Positions 1 through 9,556 are shown, counted from the first letter of the stretch. The stretch: DNA of 43,863 bases from Lampropedia cohaerens (GCF_001005215.1 NZ_LBNQ01000011.1:1-43863), one strand, 5' to 3'. Notes: a model not told the origin generated them from the sequence alone. Program-made: numbers and translations.

Positions 1-429
1 CGCATCGGCGACGCGCCGATGCTGCCTGAGCTGCTGACGCAGATCCCGGCGACTGAAGCCGTGGCGACGGTGAGCGGCGATGGTGCCTATGACACCAAGG
101 CCTGTCATGCCGCGATTGCGGCACGCGGAGCCGCCGCCGTGATCCCGACCCGCAAGAATGCGCAGACCTGGAAAGGCAGCAGCGCGGGCGTCGAGGCTCG
201 CAACGAAACCTTGCGATCAACCCGGCACCTGGGCCGGACGATCTGGAAGAAATGGAGTGGTTACCACCGGCGCAGCCTGGTGGAAACCAAGATGGGTTGC
301 TTCAAGTTGCTGGGCGAGCGGGTCATGGCCCGAGATTTCGACCGCCAGGTGACGCAGCTTCAGGTGCGCGCGGCGATCCTGAACCAGTTCACGCGCTTTG
401 GCACGCCACACACGATACGTGTGTCCTGA
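1..429 (+). CDS. IS5-family transposase, C-terminal part (5' end outside window)
   Basis: The open frame runs in from the window edge, so the start codon is not visible. The visible 142 residues hold the end of a DDE transposase that cuts and rejoins the ends of its own element. The second catalytic Asp lies in GDGAYDTK. The C-terminal catalytic Glu lies in YHRRSLVETKMGCFK, which fits the Y-(2)-R-(3)-E-(6)-K signature of IS4/IS5-type transposases. The frame ends in TGA at 427-429 without visible damage, so this copy may be intact. Its neighbour on the right, the diflavin reductase gene, ends at 544 on the opposite strand. That leaves only about 60 bp between the IS end and a host gene. Confidence 0.85.
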   Translation, partial: RIGDAPMLPELLTQIPATEAVATVSGDGAYDTKACHAAIAARGAAAVIPTRKNAQTWKGSSAGVEARNETLRSTRHLGRTIWKKWSGYHRRSLVETKMGCFKLLGERVMARDFDRQVTQLQVRAAILNQFTRFGTPHTIRVS

Positions 430-461
430 GCAGACTGGGGAAAGGGGTAGCTGCGCTCAGT

Positions 462-483
462 GGGGCAATTGCGCAACAGCGCC
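462..483. repeat. probable right terminal inverted repeat of the IS
   Basis: The stretch GCAATTGCGCAACAGCGCC lies 33-54 bases after the transposase stop. It reads outward-in as GGCGCTGTTGCGCAATTGC, a typical IS5/IS903-like terminus. The partner repeat is outside the window. Confidence 0.5.
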
Positions 484-543
484 ATCACACACTACCACCG
501 TCAGGAATGAACGGGTGTCACGGCAGCTTTATCCTCCGCGTAA

Positions 544-2316
544 TCAATACACATCCCGCAAATACCGCTTGTCCTTGCGCAGTTGGTTGACGTAATCAGC
601 AGCTTTTTCTTGGGGCATGCCGCCGTGCTCGGCGACCAGCTGGTGCAGGGCTTCGTCCACGTCGCGGGCCATGCGGGTGGCGTCGCCGCAGACGTAGAAG
701 TGACCGCCTTCCTGCAGCCAGGCGTAGAGCTCGGCGCCGTGGGCGCGTATGTGGTTTTGCACGTAGATTTTCTCGGTCTGGTCGCGCGAAAAAGCCAGAT
801 CCAGCCGCGTCAGGTGGCCGCTCTTGTGCCACTCGGTCAGTTCGGCTTCATAGATGAAGTCGTGCGCGCGGTGCTGGTCGCCAAAGAACAGCCAGTTGCG
901 GCCCTTGGCGCCGGTGGTGGCGCGTTCTTGCAGGAAGGCGCGAAACGGCGCGATGCCGGTGCCGGGGCCGACCATGATGAGCGGTGCGTCCCCATCCTTG
1001 GGGGTGCGAAAGCCCTTGTTGGGCGAGATGAAGATGGCGGGCTTGTCGCCACGGCCCACGCGGTCGGCCAGGTAGGTGGAGCAGACGCCGCCACGCGTGC
1101 GGCCGCCTGACTGGTAGCGCACCGCAGCTACCGTGAGGTGCACGGCGTTGGGATGCGCCTTCTGGCTTGAGGAGATGGAGTAGGCGCGGTGCTGCAGCGG
1201 GCGCAGCTGGGCGACGAATTCCTGCACGCCGATGGGGTGGGCGGGATCGAGCAGCAGCAGGTCCAGGATGTCCTTGCCCCACAGCCAGGCGTCCAGCGTG
1301 TCCCGGTCGTCGTGCTGAAGGATGTGCCGCAGCTCCTCATTGCGCGTGCTCTGGCCGATCCAGTCCAGCAGCTTGCGCGACGGCTGCGAGATTTCGAACT
1401 GGGTGGTCAGCAGATCGCCCAGGCTTTGCTCGTGGCCGGGCACAGGCGTGTCGTAGGCGACGTTCAGGCGCGCCAGCAGCAGGTTGACCAGCTCCGGGTC
1501 GTTGACTGGGATGACACCCAGCGCGTCGCCGGCTTCGTAGGTCAGGCCGCTGCCTTCGAGATCGAACTCGAAATGGCGGATGTCCTTGGCCGACTGCGCG
1601 CCGGACAGGCGCCGATTGGTGGTGAGCGCCGCCGCATAAGGGTTCTTGCGGCTGGTGCCGGGGATGGCGGGCTTGGCAGGCGGTGCCGATGCCAGCGAAG
1701 CGTCGGCGCTGCCGCTGCTGCCGGCAGTCTGGGCAAACAGCGCGATGGTGGAGGCGATCCAGGCGTTGGCGGCCTCCTCGTATTCCACGTCACAGTCAAC
1801 GCGCTCGGCCAGGCGCTTGGCGCCGAGCTGTTCCAGTCGCATGTCGATGACACGGCCGGACTGGCAGAAGCCGTCGTAGCTGGTGTCGCCCAGCGCCAGC
1901 ACGGCAAAGTGCATCTGCTCCAGCCGCGGGGCGGTGCTGGCCGAGAGCGCCTCCCAGAACAGCTGGGCGTTGTCGGGCATCTCGCCTTCGCCGTAGGTGG
2001 AGGTGACGATAAGGACGTGGCGCATGGCGGCAAAGACTTCCAGGTCGACTTCCCCCAGCGCCTGCACGACCGGTGCCATGCCCTTGGTACGCGCGGCCGC
2101 TGCTGCGCTTTGCGCCAGCGCCTCGGCGTTGCCGGTCTGCGAGCCATAGAGCACATGCAGCTTGATGGCCGCGGGCGCATTGGCGGCGGCAGCGCCGGGC
2201 TGGCTGGCACCTTCCAGCACCAGCAGGCGCGAGTGCAGGCCGGCGAGAAAGCCGGCCAGCCAGGATTTCTGGTCGCCGCTGAATGGCGCGTCTTCAGGAA
2301 TGAAGGGTAGTTTCAT
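544..2316 (-). CDS. cysJ: CysJ-type NADPH diflavin reductase (sulfite reductase flavoprotein alpha)
   Basis: This is a 590-residue soluble flavoprotein that passes electrons from NADPH through FAD and FMN to an acceptor. In CysJ the acceptor is the sulfite reductase hemoprotein. Visible domains in order are: a flavodoxin-like FMN domain (VLYGSQTGNAEA near residue 55, STYGEGEMPDNAQ near 110), a FAD-binding domain (RAYSISSSQ, GGVCSTYLA), and an NADPH-binding domain (GPGTGIAPFRAFLQER), ending in the aromatic C-terminus DVY usual for the family. Length matches CysJ. The ATG at 2316 (MKLPFIP) is preferred to an in-frame GTG at 2328; neither has a clear ribosome binding site. The gene starts about 50 bases after the gltB stop on the same strand, so the two are probably co-transcribed. 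No cysI is in view, so the electron acceptor is not established. Confidence 0.85.
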   Translation of the reverse strand: MKLPFIPEDAPFSGDQKSWLAGFLAGLHSRLLVLEGASQPGAAAANAPAAIKLHVLYGSQTGNAEALAQSAAAAARTKGMAPVVQALGEVDLEVFAAMRHVLIVTSTYGEGEMPDNAQLFWEALSASTAPRLEQMHFAVLALGDTSYDGFCQSGRVIDMRLEQLGAKRLAERVDCDVEYEEAANAWIASTIALFAQTAGSSGSADASLASAPPAKPAIPGTSRKNPYAAALTTNRRLSGAQSAKDIRHFEFDLEGSGLTYEAGDALGVIPVNDPELVNLLLARLNVAYDTPVPGHEQSLGDLLTTQFEISQPSRKLLDWIGQSTRNEELRHILQHDDRDTLDAWLWGKDILDLLLLDPAHPIGVQEFVAQLRPLQHRAYSISSSQKAHPNAVHLTVAAVRYQSGGRTRGGVCSTYLADRVGRGDKPAIFISPNKGFRTPKDGDAPLIMVGPGTGIAPFRAFLQERATTGAKGRNWLFFGDQHRAHDFIYEAELTEWHKSGHLTRLDLAFSRDQTEKIYVQNHIRAHGAELYAWLQEGGHFYVCGDATRMARDVDEALHQLVAEHGGMPQEKAADYVNQLRKDKRYLRDVY

Positions 2317-2366
2317 GATGGATGGCACAAAGCGGTAATCGGTAGGGAGCAGGAGCGTTATGAAAA

Positions 2367-5300
2367 TCAGCCCTGCCGGATCAGGCTGGCAGCCAGGTCG
2401 GGCAGCGCAGCGCGCGCAAACAGTTCCTCGAAGTCGGGCAGCCTGCCCAGCGTGGCAAGGTTGGTGCGGTCCTGATCGAGAATCCAGCCATAGGTGGCCG
2501 GCGCGTCGATGCTGCGGATGTTGCGCTGGGCCAGCGCGCTCTTGTAGTCGGCCAGGCGCTTGGCGGCAATCAGCGCGGCCAGCTCCTCGTCGCTGTACTG
2601 CTCGATGGCGGCACGGGCGTGGCGCTGCAGCTTGCTCATCAGCGCGAAGTCCTCGGTCATCACCAGGTTGCGCACCGCTTTCTGCGCGGCCGCATCCTCC
2701 ACCCGCGTGCCTTTGGGCAGACGCGCCAGCGCCAGCTGCTGGGCGGTGTTCAGCACGGTGTAGTTGTTGAGCAGCACCAGCATTTCCTTGGTGTCGCTCT
2801 CGCCATAGCCCGGCACGGCGCCAGCGCCAATGGGCTGGCCATTGCGCCAGGCGCGCTTGAACTTGGCGAGCTGGTGCGTGGCCAGCGCGGTGGAGAGTTC
2901 TTCAAGCAGCTCCTTGCGCGGCTTGGCCTTGAGGATTGCGCCGGCGTCCTGATACAGCAGCAGCGCGCGCGGCATGAGGTAGACGAAGTGCGCGCGCTCG
3001 GTCTCCCAGTGTTCGAGCAGCCAGGCGGCCTTTTGCGAGCCGGTGGCTTCCAGGTGCCACTGCAGCAGCAGATGCACGGCCTGGGCGTGGGCGCGGCCCA
3101 TCTCGCTGTCCTCGGCGATGGAGCCAGACAGCACGGAATCGCCCGCAGCATGCTGCGCCAGCGTGCCGTAGGGATCGTACTGGTAGGCGAAACCGCCGCT
3201 CATGCCGTTGCCAAAGCCCTTGCCGAAAGCGCCCAGGTTGAGCACGGCGCCGTTGGTCATGTATTCGCAGCAGAAGTCGCCCACGCCCTCGACCACGGCG
3301 GTGGCGCCGGAATTGCGCACGGCAAAGCGGTCGCCCGCCTGGCCCTGCACAAACAGCCGCCCGCCGGTGGCGCCAAACAGCGCGAAGTTGCCGATCAACA
3401 CGTTGCCGCCGGGCTCGGGCGAGCCGCCACCGGGCGAGAGCACGACAATCTCGCCGCCGCACTGGCCCTTGCCGACCCCATCGTTGCAGGTGCCGACGTG
3501 GCGCAGCAGCATGCCGTCGTTGCAGAACACGCCGTAGGATTGGCCTGCCGAGCCGCTGGTGGAGATCACCACCGAGCGCGGCTGCAGGTAGTGGCGGCCA
3601 CGGTCATCGCGCAGCACCGCGTTGGCGCCCTGCAGCTGCTCGGCATCAAGGGTGTGGTTGAGCAGGCGCTCGATGTCGATGGCCAGCTGCCCGCCCACGC
3701 TCTTGTGGCGGTTGTTGAGCACCACCCCGTCGCCCAGCTGCACGCGCGCGGCCTGCTGGCCGATCAGCGCCTGGCGCAGCGGTGCCAGCCAGGATTCATC
3801 CAGCGCGTAATCCTTTTCCAGATAAACCGGGTTGTCGATCTTCACCTCGGGCACGACGGCCAGCATGGCGCGCAGATCGAGCTGACCGACTTCCCGCTCG
3901 TGCGTCATCAGGTGCAGCAGGTCACTGCGCCCGCGCGCCGCGCGCAGTGAGGGCAGGCCAAGGCGAGCGAGAATCTCGCGCACCTCGTGGGCCACGTTCA
4001 TGAAGTACTGCGCGAGCTGGCGTGGATCGCCATCGAAGGCCTCCGCATTGGTGGTCAGGCCCGCCGGGCACTTGACGTTGCAGTTCTTGGCCATCACGCA
4101 CTTGAGCATCATCAGTGCAGTGGTGCCGAACTCGAAGCTGTCGCCACCCAGCAGCGCGGCCTTGACCACGTCCGAGCCGGTCTGCATCGCACCAGAGCAG
4201 CGCAGGGTGACTTTTTCGCGCAGGCCGTTGGCGCACAGCGCCTGGTGCACTTCGGCGATGCCGATTTCCGCCACGCGGCCGGTGTATTTCAGACTGGTGA
4301 CCGATGCCGCGCCGGTGCCGCCCGTGTTGCCGGCAACGTTGATGACGTCGGCGCCGGCCTTGGCCACGCCCACGGCGATCGTGCCAATGCCTTCGGACGA
4401 GACCAGCTTGACGATGACGCGCACGCGCGCGGCCTTGCAGTCGTGGATCAGCTGGGCCAGATCCTCGATGGAGTAGGTGTCATGGTGCGGCGGCGGCGAG
4501 ACCAGCTCCACGCCGGGCGTGCCGCCGCGTGCAGCGGCAATTTCCACCGTCACCTTGGGCGCGGGCAGCTGGCCGCCCTCGCCGGGCTTGGCGCCCTGGC
4601 CGATCTTGATCTCCAGCTCCTGCAGCATCGGGTCGGCGAGGTAACCGGCCCAGACGCCAAAGCGCCCGGACGCCAGCTGCTTGATGCGCGAGGCACGGAT
4701 GGTGCCGTGGCGCGAGTAGTGCTCGCCACCTTCGCCGCAGTTGCTCATGCCGCCGACCATGTTGGTGCCGTGGGCCACGGCCTCGTGCGCGGGCGCGACC
4801 AGGGCGCCGTGGCTCATGGCGCCGGAGGCAAAGGTGCGGGTAATCTCATGCGCCGGCTGTACGGCATCCAGCGCGATGCTGGGCGGTGCGGCAAACAGGC
4901 GGCTGAGGTAGGAGGCAGCAGCGCCGTGCGCGTGCAGATGTAGACGCTCGCCCGCAACGTGTGCGGACTCGATGCTGCTGCCAAAGCGTGCACGCAGGGC
5001 CGTGGCAAGTTCTCCCAGGCGGGTGGCCTCGTCCTTCAGGCCGTCGACCGCGTCGGTCAGTCGCAGTGAGAAGTGGCCGGCCATCTCGCTGGCATCTGCC
5101 GCCTTTTCACAGACCAGGCCGCGCACCGCAAAGCCGTTGTTGCAGAGCGCATAGCGGCCCAGCTTGCGGGCGAACTCGGCCGCGCTGTCGACGTGGGTCA
5201 CATCAGCCGGAAAGGCCAGGATGTCGCGCAGTGCGGCAGGGCGGCGCTTGCGCTCGGTCTGCAGCAGGCTGGAGAATTCGCGGTAGTCCGGTGTGATCTG

Positions 5301-7916
5301 GAAGGCGTCGATGACGGCGTCGGGCAGGCGCTCGAAGCTGCTATTGCGGTAGGCATCGGCCTTGAGCGAGAAGGCATCATCGAGCCGCGAGAGCGTGAGC
5401 AGACGAAAGAAGGCATCCTCCTCGCGCGGCTTGTCGGCAAAGCGCACGGGGTGTTCCGTCATGTCTACGAAGCCGCGCACACTGGTGGTGCCATAGGAGT
5501 GACCGGCGCCTTCGGTGCGCTCCTTGAACAGGCCGAGCAGGGGCAAATCGGCTTCACTCTGGACGTTCATCGCGCTGGCGTGCCAATCCGCTGCCATTTG
5601 CGCAATGTCCTCGAAGCGGGCGCCGCCAACCGGCGTCTTCAGGTTGGGAAAATACTTGCGCAGCACCGGGTCGTTGGTGTCGAGGAAGTTGGGCTCGAAG
5701 AATTCGCCACAGGAGTAGCTCTCCACAGTGCACAGACCCACCTTGCCCATGGTCTTCATCAGCGCCTTCTCGGCGGCCTTGGCATAGCGCTTGAAAGCCT
5801 TGATGGCTTCCTCGCCCTCGCCGTACTTTTCTTCCGCGCGCATCTGCACGCCCAGCGGATAAATGGCCGATGCGCCGAAGCCGAGCGTGGCCGCAACATG
5901 GTGGGAGGAGACGATCTGACCGCTTTCCACCACCAGCGACACATCCAGCCGCAGCCCTTCTGCCACCAGCTTCTGGTTGATGGCCGAAACCACCACCAGC
6001 ATCGGCATCGCAGCCCGCCCGCGGGCATTGTGTCGGTCGGTGAGGACGGCGATACCGCCCTGGCTGCGGGCGAAGTCGGCCACGTCCTGCGCCAGCTGAT
6101 CGATGGCCTGCTCCAGGGCCTGCGCGTTGGCGCGCCGGGCGCTTTGGTCGCGGCCGAGCACGGGTGTGTACAGCATCTCGAAAGCCTGGTAGGGCGTGAC
6201 GGTCTGCTCGCGCAGGCGCAGCATGTCCAGATGCGTCAGCAGGGGGCTGTCGACGACGATTTGCTTGCCCTTGCTGCGCCCCAGGTGGGGCTTGGCGCCC
6301 AGTGCCACGCGCAGCGTCATGCCGTCGGCCTCGCGGATGGAGTCGAGCGGCGGGTTGGTGACCTGCGCGAAGCGCTGCGAGAAGTAGTGCGCCACGCCCC
6401 CTTCGTGGTCGGACAGCGCATTGATGGCGTTGCCGTAGCCCATCGCGGAGATCTTCTCCGCGCCTGTGGCCAGCATCGGGTCCATCATGAACTTGAAGCT
6501 TTCCTGGTTGTAGAAGTAATCCACGTAGCGTTGGTAGCGGTTGAGGTCACCGCGGTAGCGCTGGGGCGAGCCCTGCTGTTCGGGAGCGATTTCAGGCAGA
6601 TCGTGCAGGTGTACCCGCGCTGCCGCCAGCAGGGCCGGATAGTCCTTTTGTGCGGCGAGTTTCTCCAGAGCCTGTTGGCTGGTGTAGCTGCGCCCTTCGC
6701 GGTGGTCGAAATACAGCATGCCGCCGGCCTCGATGCGCCCGCGCCGGATCACCGTCTCGGCAGGAAAGGCAATCTGTCCGGCCTCGGACATGGCGCCGAG
6801 GTATTCAGCGGTCTCGACCGTGCGCAGGGGCCGCAGGCCCAGGCGGTCCAGCCGCGCGCCGATGACCTGGCCGTTGCCAAAGATGAAGGCGGCCGGGCCG
6901 TCGTTCTTTTCCTCGTAGAGCGAGAAATACTCCAGCATCGACCGCACGGCGGGAGAGAGTGTGCGGTCGTTCTCCCACGCGGGCGGCATCATGGCCACGG
7001 CCGCCTCGATCAGATCCAGCCCGTCTTCCATCAGGCGGCTGTGCAGGGTCTGATCCAGCCTGGCACTGTCGGACTGGCCCTTGGGCCGGATGATAGTCTT
7101 GCCACGCGCCAGCGCCAGCGCGTTTTCGGCAATGCGGTTCTTGCGGTCGGTGTTGAGTTCCCCGTTGTGCGCCATCAGCCGGAAGGGCTGGGCCATGGTG
7201 GTGTGCGGATCGGTATTGGTCGAGAACCGCGTATGGAAGAACAGGTCGCGCACCGCGTGGTCTGGGTCGGTCAGATCCTTGAAGTAGGGGATGACCTCGT
7301 TGGAGTTGAGCCGGGCCTTGAAGACCTGGGTGCGCGAGGACATGGACAGCGGATAGAGTCCGCCAAACCGCGCATCGTCCGTGAAGGCCTGGGCCTCAAT
7401 GGCCAGCAACGCCTGGTAGATGTGGCGCTCGAATGCATCCTGCTCGGCGATCGCATCCGGGCGGCCGAACACCCACTGCACGATGGGCAGCTGAAAGCGC
7501 TGCGCTGCTGGACGTGTGACGGTGTGGTCCAGTGGCATCTCGCGCTTGCACAGCACCGGCAGTCCTGCCCTGGCAAGTTCGGTCTCCACCAGCTGCTCGG
7601 CGTTGTCCCGCTGCGCCGCATCCCTGGGCATGAAGAAGTTGCCGACGCCAAATGCGCCGGCCTGCAATTTCAGTCCCGTGATCTTGCGAAAGAATGCCAG
7701 CGAAAGATCGACATTGACGCCAGCGCCATCGCCCACACCCTCAGCGGACATGCCGCCGCGATGCGGCACCGTGCACAGCGCTTGGTGGGCCAGCTGCAGC
7801 ACTTCGTGGGTCTGCACGCCGTCTTTGCGGGTGAGAAAGCCCACCCCGCAACTGTCGCGGTGATCGGCGGAGTTGTACAACCCCGTGGGATGTTGGACCG
7901 AGTTGGAACGTGTCAT
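2367..7916 (-). CDS. gltB: glutamate synthase large subunit, unusually long form
   Basis: This large subunit makes glutamate from glutamine and 2-oxoglutarate. Ammonia is released in an N-terminal amidotransferase domain, channelled to an FMN site and reduced there. Cys23 (DSCGVGF) is the expected nucleophile, exposed once a short propeptide is removed. The central domain contains QVTNPPLDSIRE. The FMN domain holds GQGAKPGEGGQLP and SPPPHHDTYSIEDLAQLIHD. Cys1273, Cys1279 and Cys1283 would bind the 3Fe-4S cluster, and a GXGXG-type beta-helix follows near residues 1490-1580. At 1849 residues it is some 300 longer than the roughly 1500 of standard GltB, and about 270 residues follow the beta-helix. 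The Cys spacing is x5 then x3 rather than the usual x5 then x4. Start: ATG at 7916, just before the first conserved block; longer upstream frame is low-complexity. No gltD adjoins it; a diflavin reductase follows instead. Confidence 0.88.
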   Translation of the reverse strand: MTRSNSVQHPTGLYNSADHRDSCGVGFLTRKDGVQTHEVLQLAHQALCTVPHRGGMSAEGVGDGAGVNVDLSLAFFRKITGLKLQAGAFGVGNFFMPRDAAQRDNAEQLVETELARAGLPVLCKREMPLDHTVTRPAAQRFQLPIVQWVFGRPDAIAEQDAFERHIYQALLAIEAQAFTDDARFGGLYPLSMSSRTQVFKARLNSNEVIPYFKDLTDPDHAVRDLFFHTRFSTNTDPHTTMAQPFRLMAHNGELNTDRKNRIAENALALARGKTIIRPKGQSDSARLDQTLHSRLMEDGLDLIEAAVAMMPPAWENDRTLSPAVRSMLEYFSLYEEKNDGPAAFIFGNGQVIGARLDRLGLRPLRTVETAEYLGAMSEAGQIAFPAETVIRRGRIEAGGMLYFDHREGRSYTSQQALEKLAAQKDYPALLAAARVHLHDLPEIAPEQQGSPQRYRGDLNRYQRYVDYFYNQESFKFMMDPMLATGAEKISAMGYGNAINALSDHEGGVAHYFSQRFAQVTNPPLDSIREADGMTLRVALGAKPHLGRSKGKQIVVDSPLLTHLDMLRLREQTVTPYQAFEMLYTPVLGRDQSARRANAQALEQAIDQLAQDVADFARSQGGIAVLTDRHNARGRAAMPMLVVVSAINQKLVAEGLRLDVSLVVESGQIVSSHHVAATLGFGASAIYPLGVQMRAEEKYGEGEEAIKAFKRYAKAAEKALMKTMGKVGLCTVESYSCGEFFEPNFLDTNDPVLRKYFPNLKTPVGGARFEDIAQMAADWHASAMNVQSEADLPLLGLFKERTEGAGHSYGTTSVRGFVDMTEHPVRFADKPREEDAFFRLLTLSRLDDAFSLKADAYRNSSFERLPDAVIDAFQITPDYREFSSLLQTERKRRPAALRDILAFPADVTHVDSAAEFARKLGRYALCNNGFAVRGLVCEKAADASEMAGHFSLRLTDAVDGLKDEATRLGELATALRARFGSSIESAHVAGERLHLHAHGAAASYLSRLFAAPPSIALDAVQPAHEITRTFASGAMSHGALVAPAHEAVAHGTNMVGGMSNCGEGGEHYSRHGTIRASRIKQLASGRFGVWAGYLADPMLQELEIKIGQGAKPGEGGQLPAPKVTVEIAAARGGTPGVELVSPPPHHDTYSIEDLAQLIHDCKAARVRVIVKLVSSEGIGTIAVGVAKAGADVINVAGNTGGTGAASVTSLKYTGRVAEIGIAEVHQALCANGLREKVTLRCSGAMQTGSDVVKAALLGGDSFEFGTTALMMLKCVMAKNCNVKCPAGLTTNAEAFDGDPRQLAQYFMNVAHEVREILARLGLPSLRAARGRSDLLHLMTHEREVGQLDLRAMLAVVPEVKIDNPVYLEKDYALDESWLAPLRQALIGQQAARVQLGDGVVLNNRHKSVGGQLAIDIERLLNHTLDAEQLQGANAVLRDDRGRHYLQPRSVVISTSGSAGQSYGVFCNDGMLLRHVGTCNDGVGKGQCGGEIVVLSPGGGSPEPGGNVLIGNFALFGATGGRLFVQGQAGDRFAVRNSGATAVVEGVGDFCCEYMTNGAVLNLGAFGKGFGNGMSGGFAYQYDPYGTLAQHAAGDSVLSGSIAEDSEMGRAHAQAVHLLLQWHLEATGSQKAAWLLEHWETERAHFVYLMPRALLLYQDAGAILKAKPRKELLEELSTALATHQLAKFKRAWRNGQPIGAGAVPGYGESDTKEMLVLLNNYTVLNTAQQLALARLPKGTRVEDAAAQKAVRNLVMTEDFALMSKLQRHARAAIEQYSDEELAALIAAKRLADYKSALAQRNIRSIDAPATYGWILDQDRTNLATLGRLPDFEELFARAALPDLAASLIRQG

Positions 7917-8316
7917 GGAAGTCTCTGGCGGGCTGGTGCGTCTGGCGCTGCGGCTGCACCAGCTTGGCGCACTATGCATGGGTTGGGGCCGCAAGGTTAA
8001 TGAGTAGATGCAGCACATGCAAGAAAAATAAATGGGGACGTATACCAATAGAAATTCGCATCCTAAGGTTAAAAATATTAAGGGACAGATATAAGGTTGC
8101 AACGACTTCCACTTCGGGATCTCGTCTTCCCGGAACAGTTGGACGCCCCTAGGTATCTAAGAATCTGCTTACGATCTGTTCATGTATCGCGCAGTTGGAA
8201 AAAGTGCGGCGGGCAGAAGGCCCAGGAGGGCATTCGGGACGATGACCGGCAGGGTCCGTTCGCGCTGAGTTGAAGGATGGGATGGCGTGTCTGATTCTGC
8301 TGGATACAATTTACCC
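7917..8316. other. divergent intergenic region gltB/hrcA with an AT-rich island
   Basis: No gene is supported in these 400 bases. Positions 8010-8110 are clearly AT-rich against the GC-rich background and carry three TAAGG units (8064, 8079, 8092). They probably hold the gltB promoter on the minus strand, but I cannot place convincing -35 and -10 boxes. No CIRCE inverted repeat (TTAGCACTC/GAGTGCTAA) is seen before hrcA. Confidence 0.5.
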
Positions 8317-9327
8317 ATGCTTGATGACCGTGCCAGAGTGCTCTTGACGACGTTGATCGAACGCTACATCGAAGATGGGCAACCGGTCGGCTCGCGCACG
8401 CTGGCCAAGTCCTCGGGGCTGGAGCTGTCAGCAGCGACGATCCGCAACATCATGGCCGACCTGGAGGACATGGGGTTGATTGCCAGCCCGCATACCTCGG
8501 CGGGGCGCATCCCCACGCCCAAGGGCTACCGCCTGTTCGTCGACAGCATGATGGTGGTGCAGCGTAATCAGCTGAAGGTGCAGGCACCGGCGCTCAATCC
8601 GGACCAGCCCCAGCGCGTGATTGCCAATGCGGCGCAGATGCTCTCGAATCTGTCGCAGTTCGTGGGCGTTGTGGTTGCTCCGCAAAAGAGCACGGTCTTC
8701 CATCACATTGAGTTCCTGCGGCTTTCCGCGCAGCGGGTGCTGGTCATCATGGTCTCGCCCGATGGCAATGTGCAGAACCGCGTGATGCTGACCGAAGCCG
8801 ACATTGCGCAGGATGACCTGACCCAGGCGAGCAATTACCTCAATGCTCACTATTCCGGCCTGTCCATCGATCAGGTGCGCGAGCGTCTGCGCAACGAGGT
8901 GGACCGCCTGCGCGGGGAGATCGCCAAATTGATGGAGGCGGCTGTCAGCGAACCCGCCAAGGAGGGCGATGCGGCAGAGCAGGACGTGGTGATATCCGGC
9001 GAGCGCAACTTGCTGGCTATCAGCGACCTGTCCAAGGACATGGACAGCATTCGTCGCGCTTTCGATTTGTTCGAGCAGAAGAATCAGATCCTGCAGCTGC
9101 TGGAAGTGACCGGTCAAGCCGAAGGGGTGAAGATCTACATCGGTGGCGAGAGCCAGATTGTGCCAATCTCGGAGCTCTCGGTCGTCAGCGCACCTTACGA
9201 GGTGGATGGGCAGGTCGTGGGAACGCTTGGCGTCATCGGTCCGACCCGCATGCCGTATGACCGCATGGTGCAGATCGTCGACATCACGGCCCGCCTGCTG
9301 ACCAATGCGCTGAGCCGCCCGCAGTGA
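8317..9327 (+). CDS. hrcA: heat-inducible transcription repressor HrcA
   Basis: HrcA represses class I heat-shock genes such as groESL or dnaK by binding the CIRCE operator, with GroEL helping it fold. The 336-residue product has the N-terminal winged-helix segment ([18 protein letters not shown], then [18 protein letters not shown] and [18 protein letters not shown]) and the HrcA core up to the C-terminal [18 protein letters not shown] motif. ATG at 8317 gives the usual N-terminus [14 protein letters not shown] at 8287, with AAGGA nine bases ahead, would add ten residues and cannot be excluded. A TACAAT hexamer sits at 8305-8310, only six bases before the ATG. The gene is divergent from gltB, and a tRNA gene follows on the same strand. 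Confidence 0.95.
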   Translation: MLDDRARVLLTTLIERYIEDGQPVGSRTLAKSSGLELSAATIRNIMADLEDMGLIASPHTSAGRIPTPKGYRLFVDSMMVVQRNQLKVQAPALNPDQPQRVIANAAQMLSNLSQFVGVVVAPQKSTVFHHIEFLRLSAQRVLVIMVSPDGNVQNRVMLTEADIAQDDLTQASNYLNAHYSGLSIDQVRERLRNEVDRLRGEIAKLMEAAVSEPAKEGDAAEQDVVISGERNLLAISDLSKDMDSIRRAFDLFEQKNQILQLLEVTGQAEGVKIYIGGESQIVPISELSVVSAPYEVDGQVVGTLGVIGPTRMPYDRMVQIVDITARLLTNALSRPQ

Positions 9328-9405
9328 AGGTGTGTCCGGGAAGCGGTTCTCGACAGTCCATGATTGCGGTGCGGCCAGACCGGTTTCGGCGCGCGCACGT
9401 AAAGC

Positions 9406-9434
9406 GTCTTGGCGACGCTGCCTTGCCCTACAAT
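9406..9434 (+). promoter_or_regulatory. candidate tRNA promoter
   Basis: A TACAAT -10 box (9429-9434) lies 37 bases before the tRNA. The hexamer at the right distance upstream (GTCTTG, 9406-9411, 17-base spacer) is only a partial -35 match. Confidence 0.45.
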
Positions 9435-9471
9435 CAGCCCCTTGTTTGCTCTCGCATGAGGGCAGAGGATT

Positions 9472-9548
<77 letters not shown>

Positions 9549-9556
9549 GAGACAGC

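Larger units (their letters stand above)
1..483 (+). mobile_element. IS5-family insertion sequence, 3' part
   Basis: The window opens inside an insertion sequence. Its transposase ends at 429, and the probable right terminal inverted repeat ends near 483. The end sequence, read inward on the minus strand, begins GGCGCTGTTGCGCAATT, which resembles the GGCTTTGTTG-type ends of IS5/IS903-like elements. The left end lies outside the window, so element length and target duplication cannot be checked. The right boundary is inferred by resemblance. Confidence 0.7.

Noticed and set aside
2619-3950. A 443-residue open frame on the plus strand
   Set aside because: Antisense to the conserved FMN and beta-helix parts of gltB, with no motif or ribosome binding site.
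5073-8000. A 975-residue open frame on the plus strand
   Set aside because: It lies wholly antisense to gltB, has no recognisable motif, and such long shadows are expected opposite GC-rich coding sequence.
8281-8345. A CIRCE operator before hrcA
   Set aside because: Only a stray GAGTGCT is present at 8336-8342; there is no matching TTAGCACTC arm.
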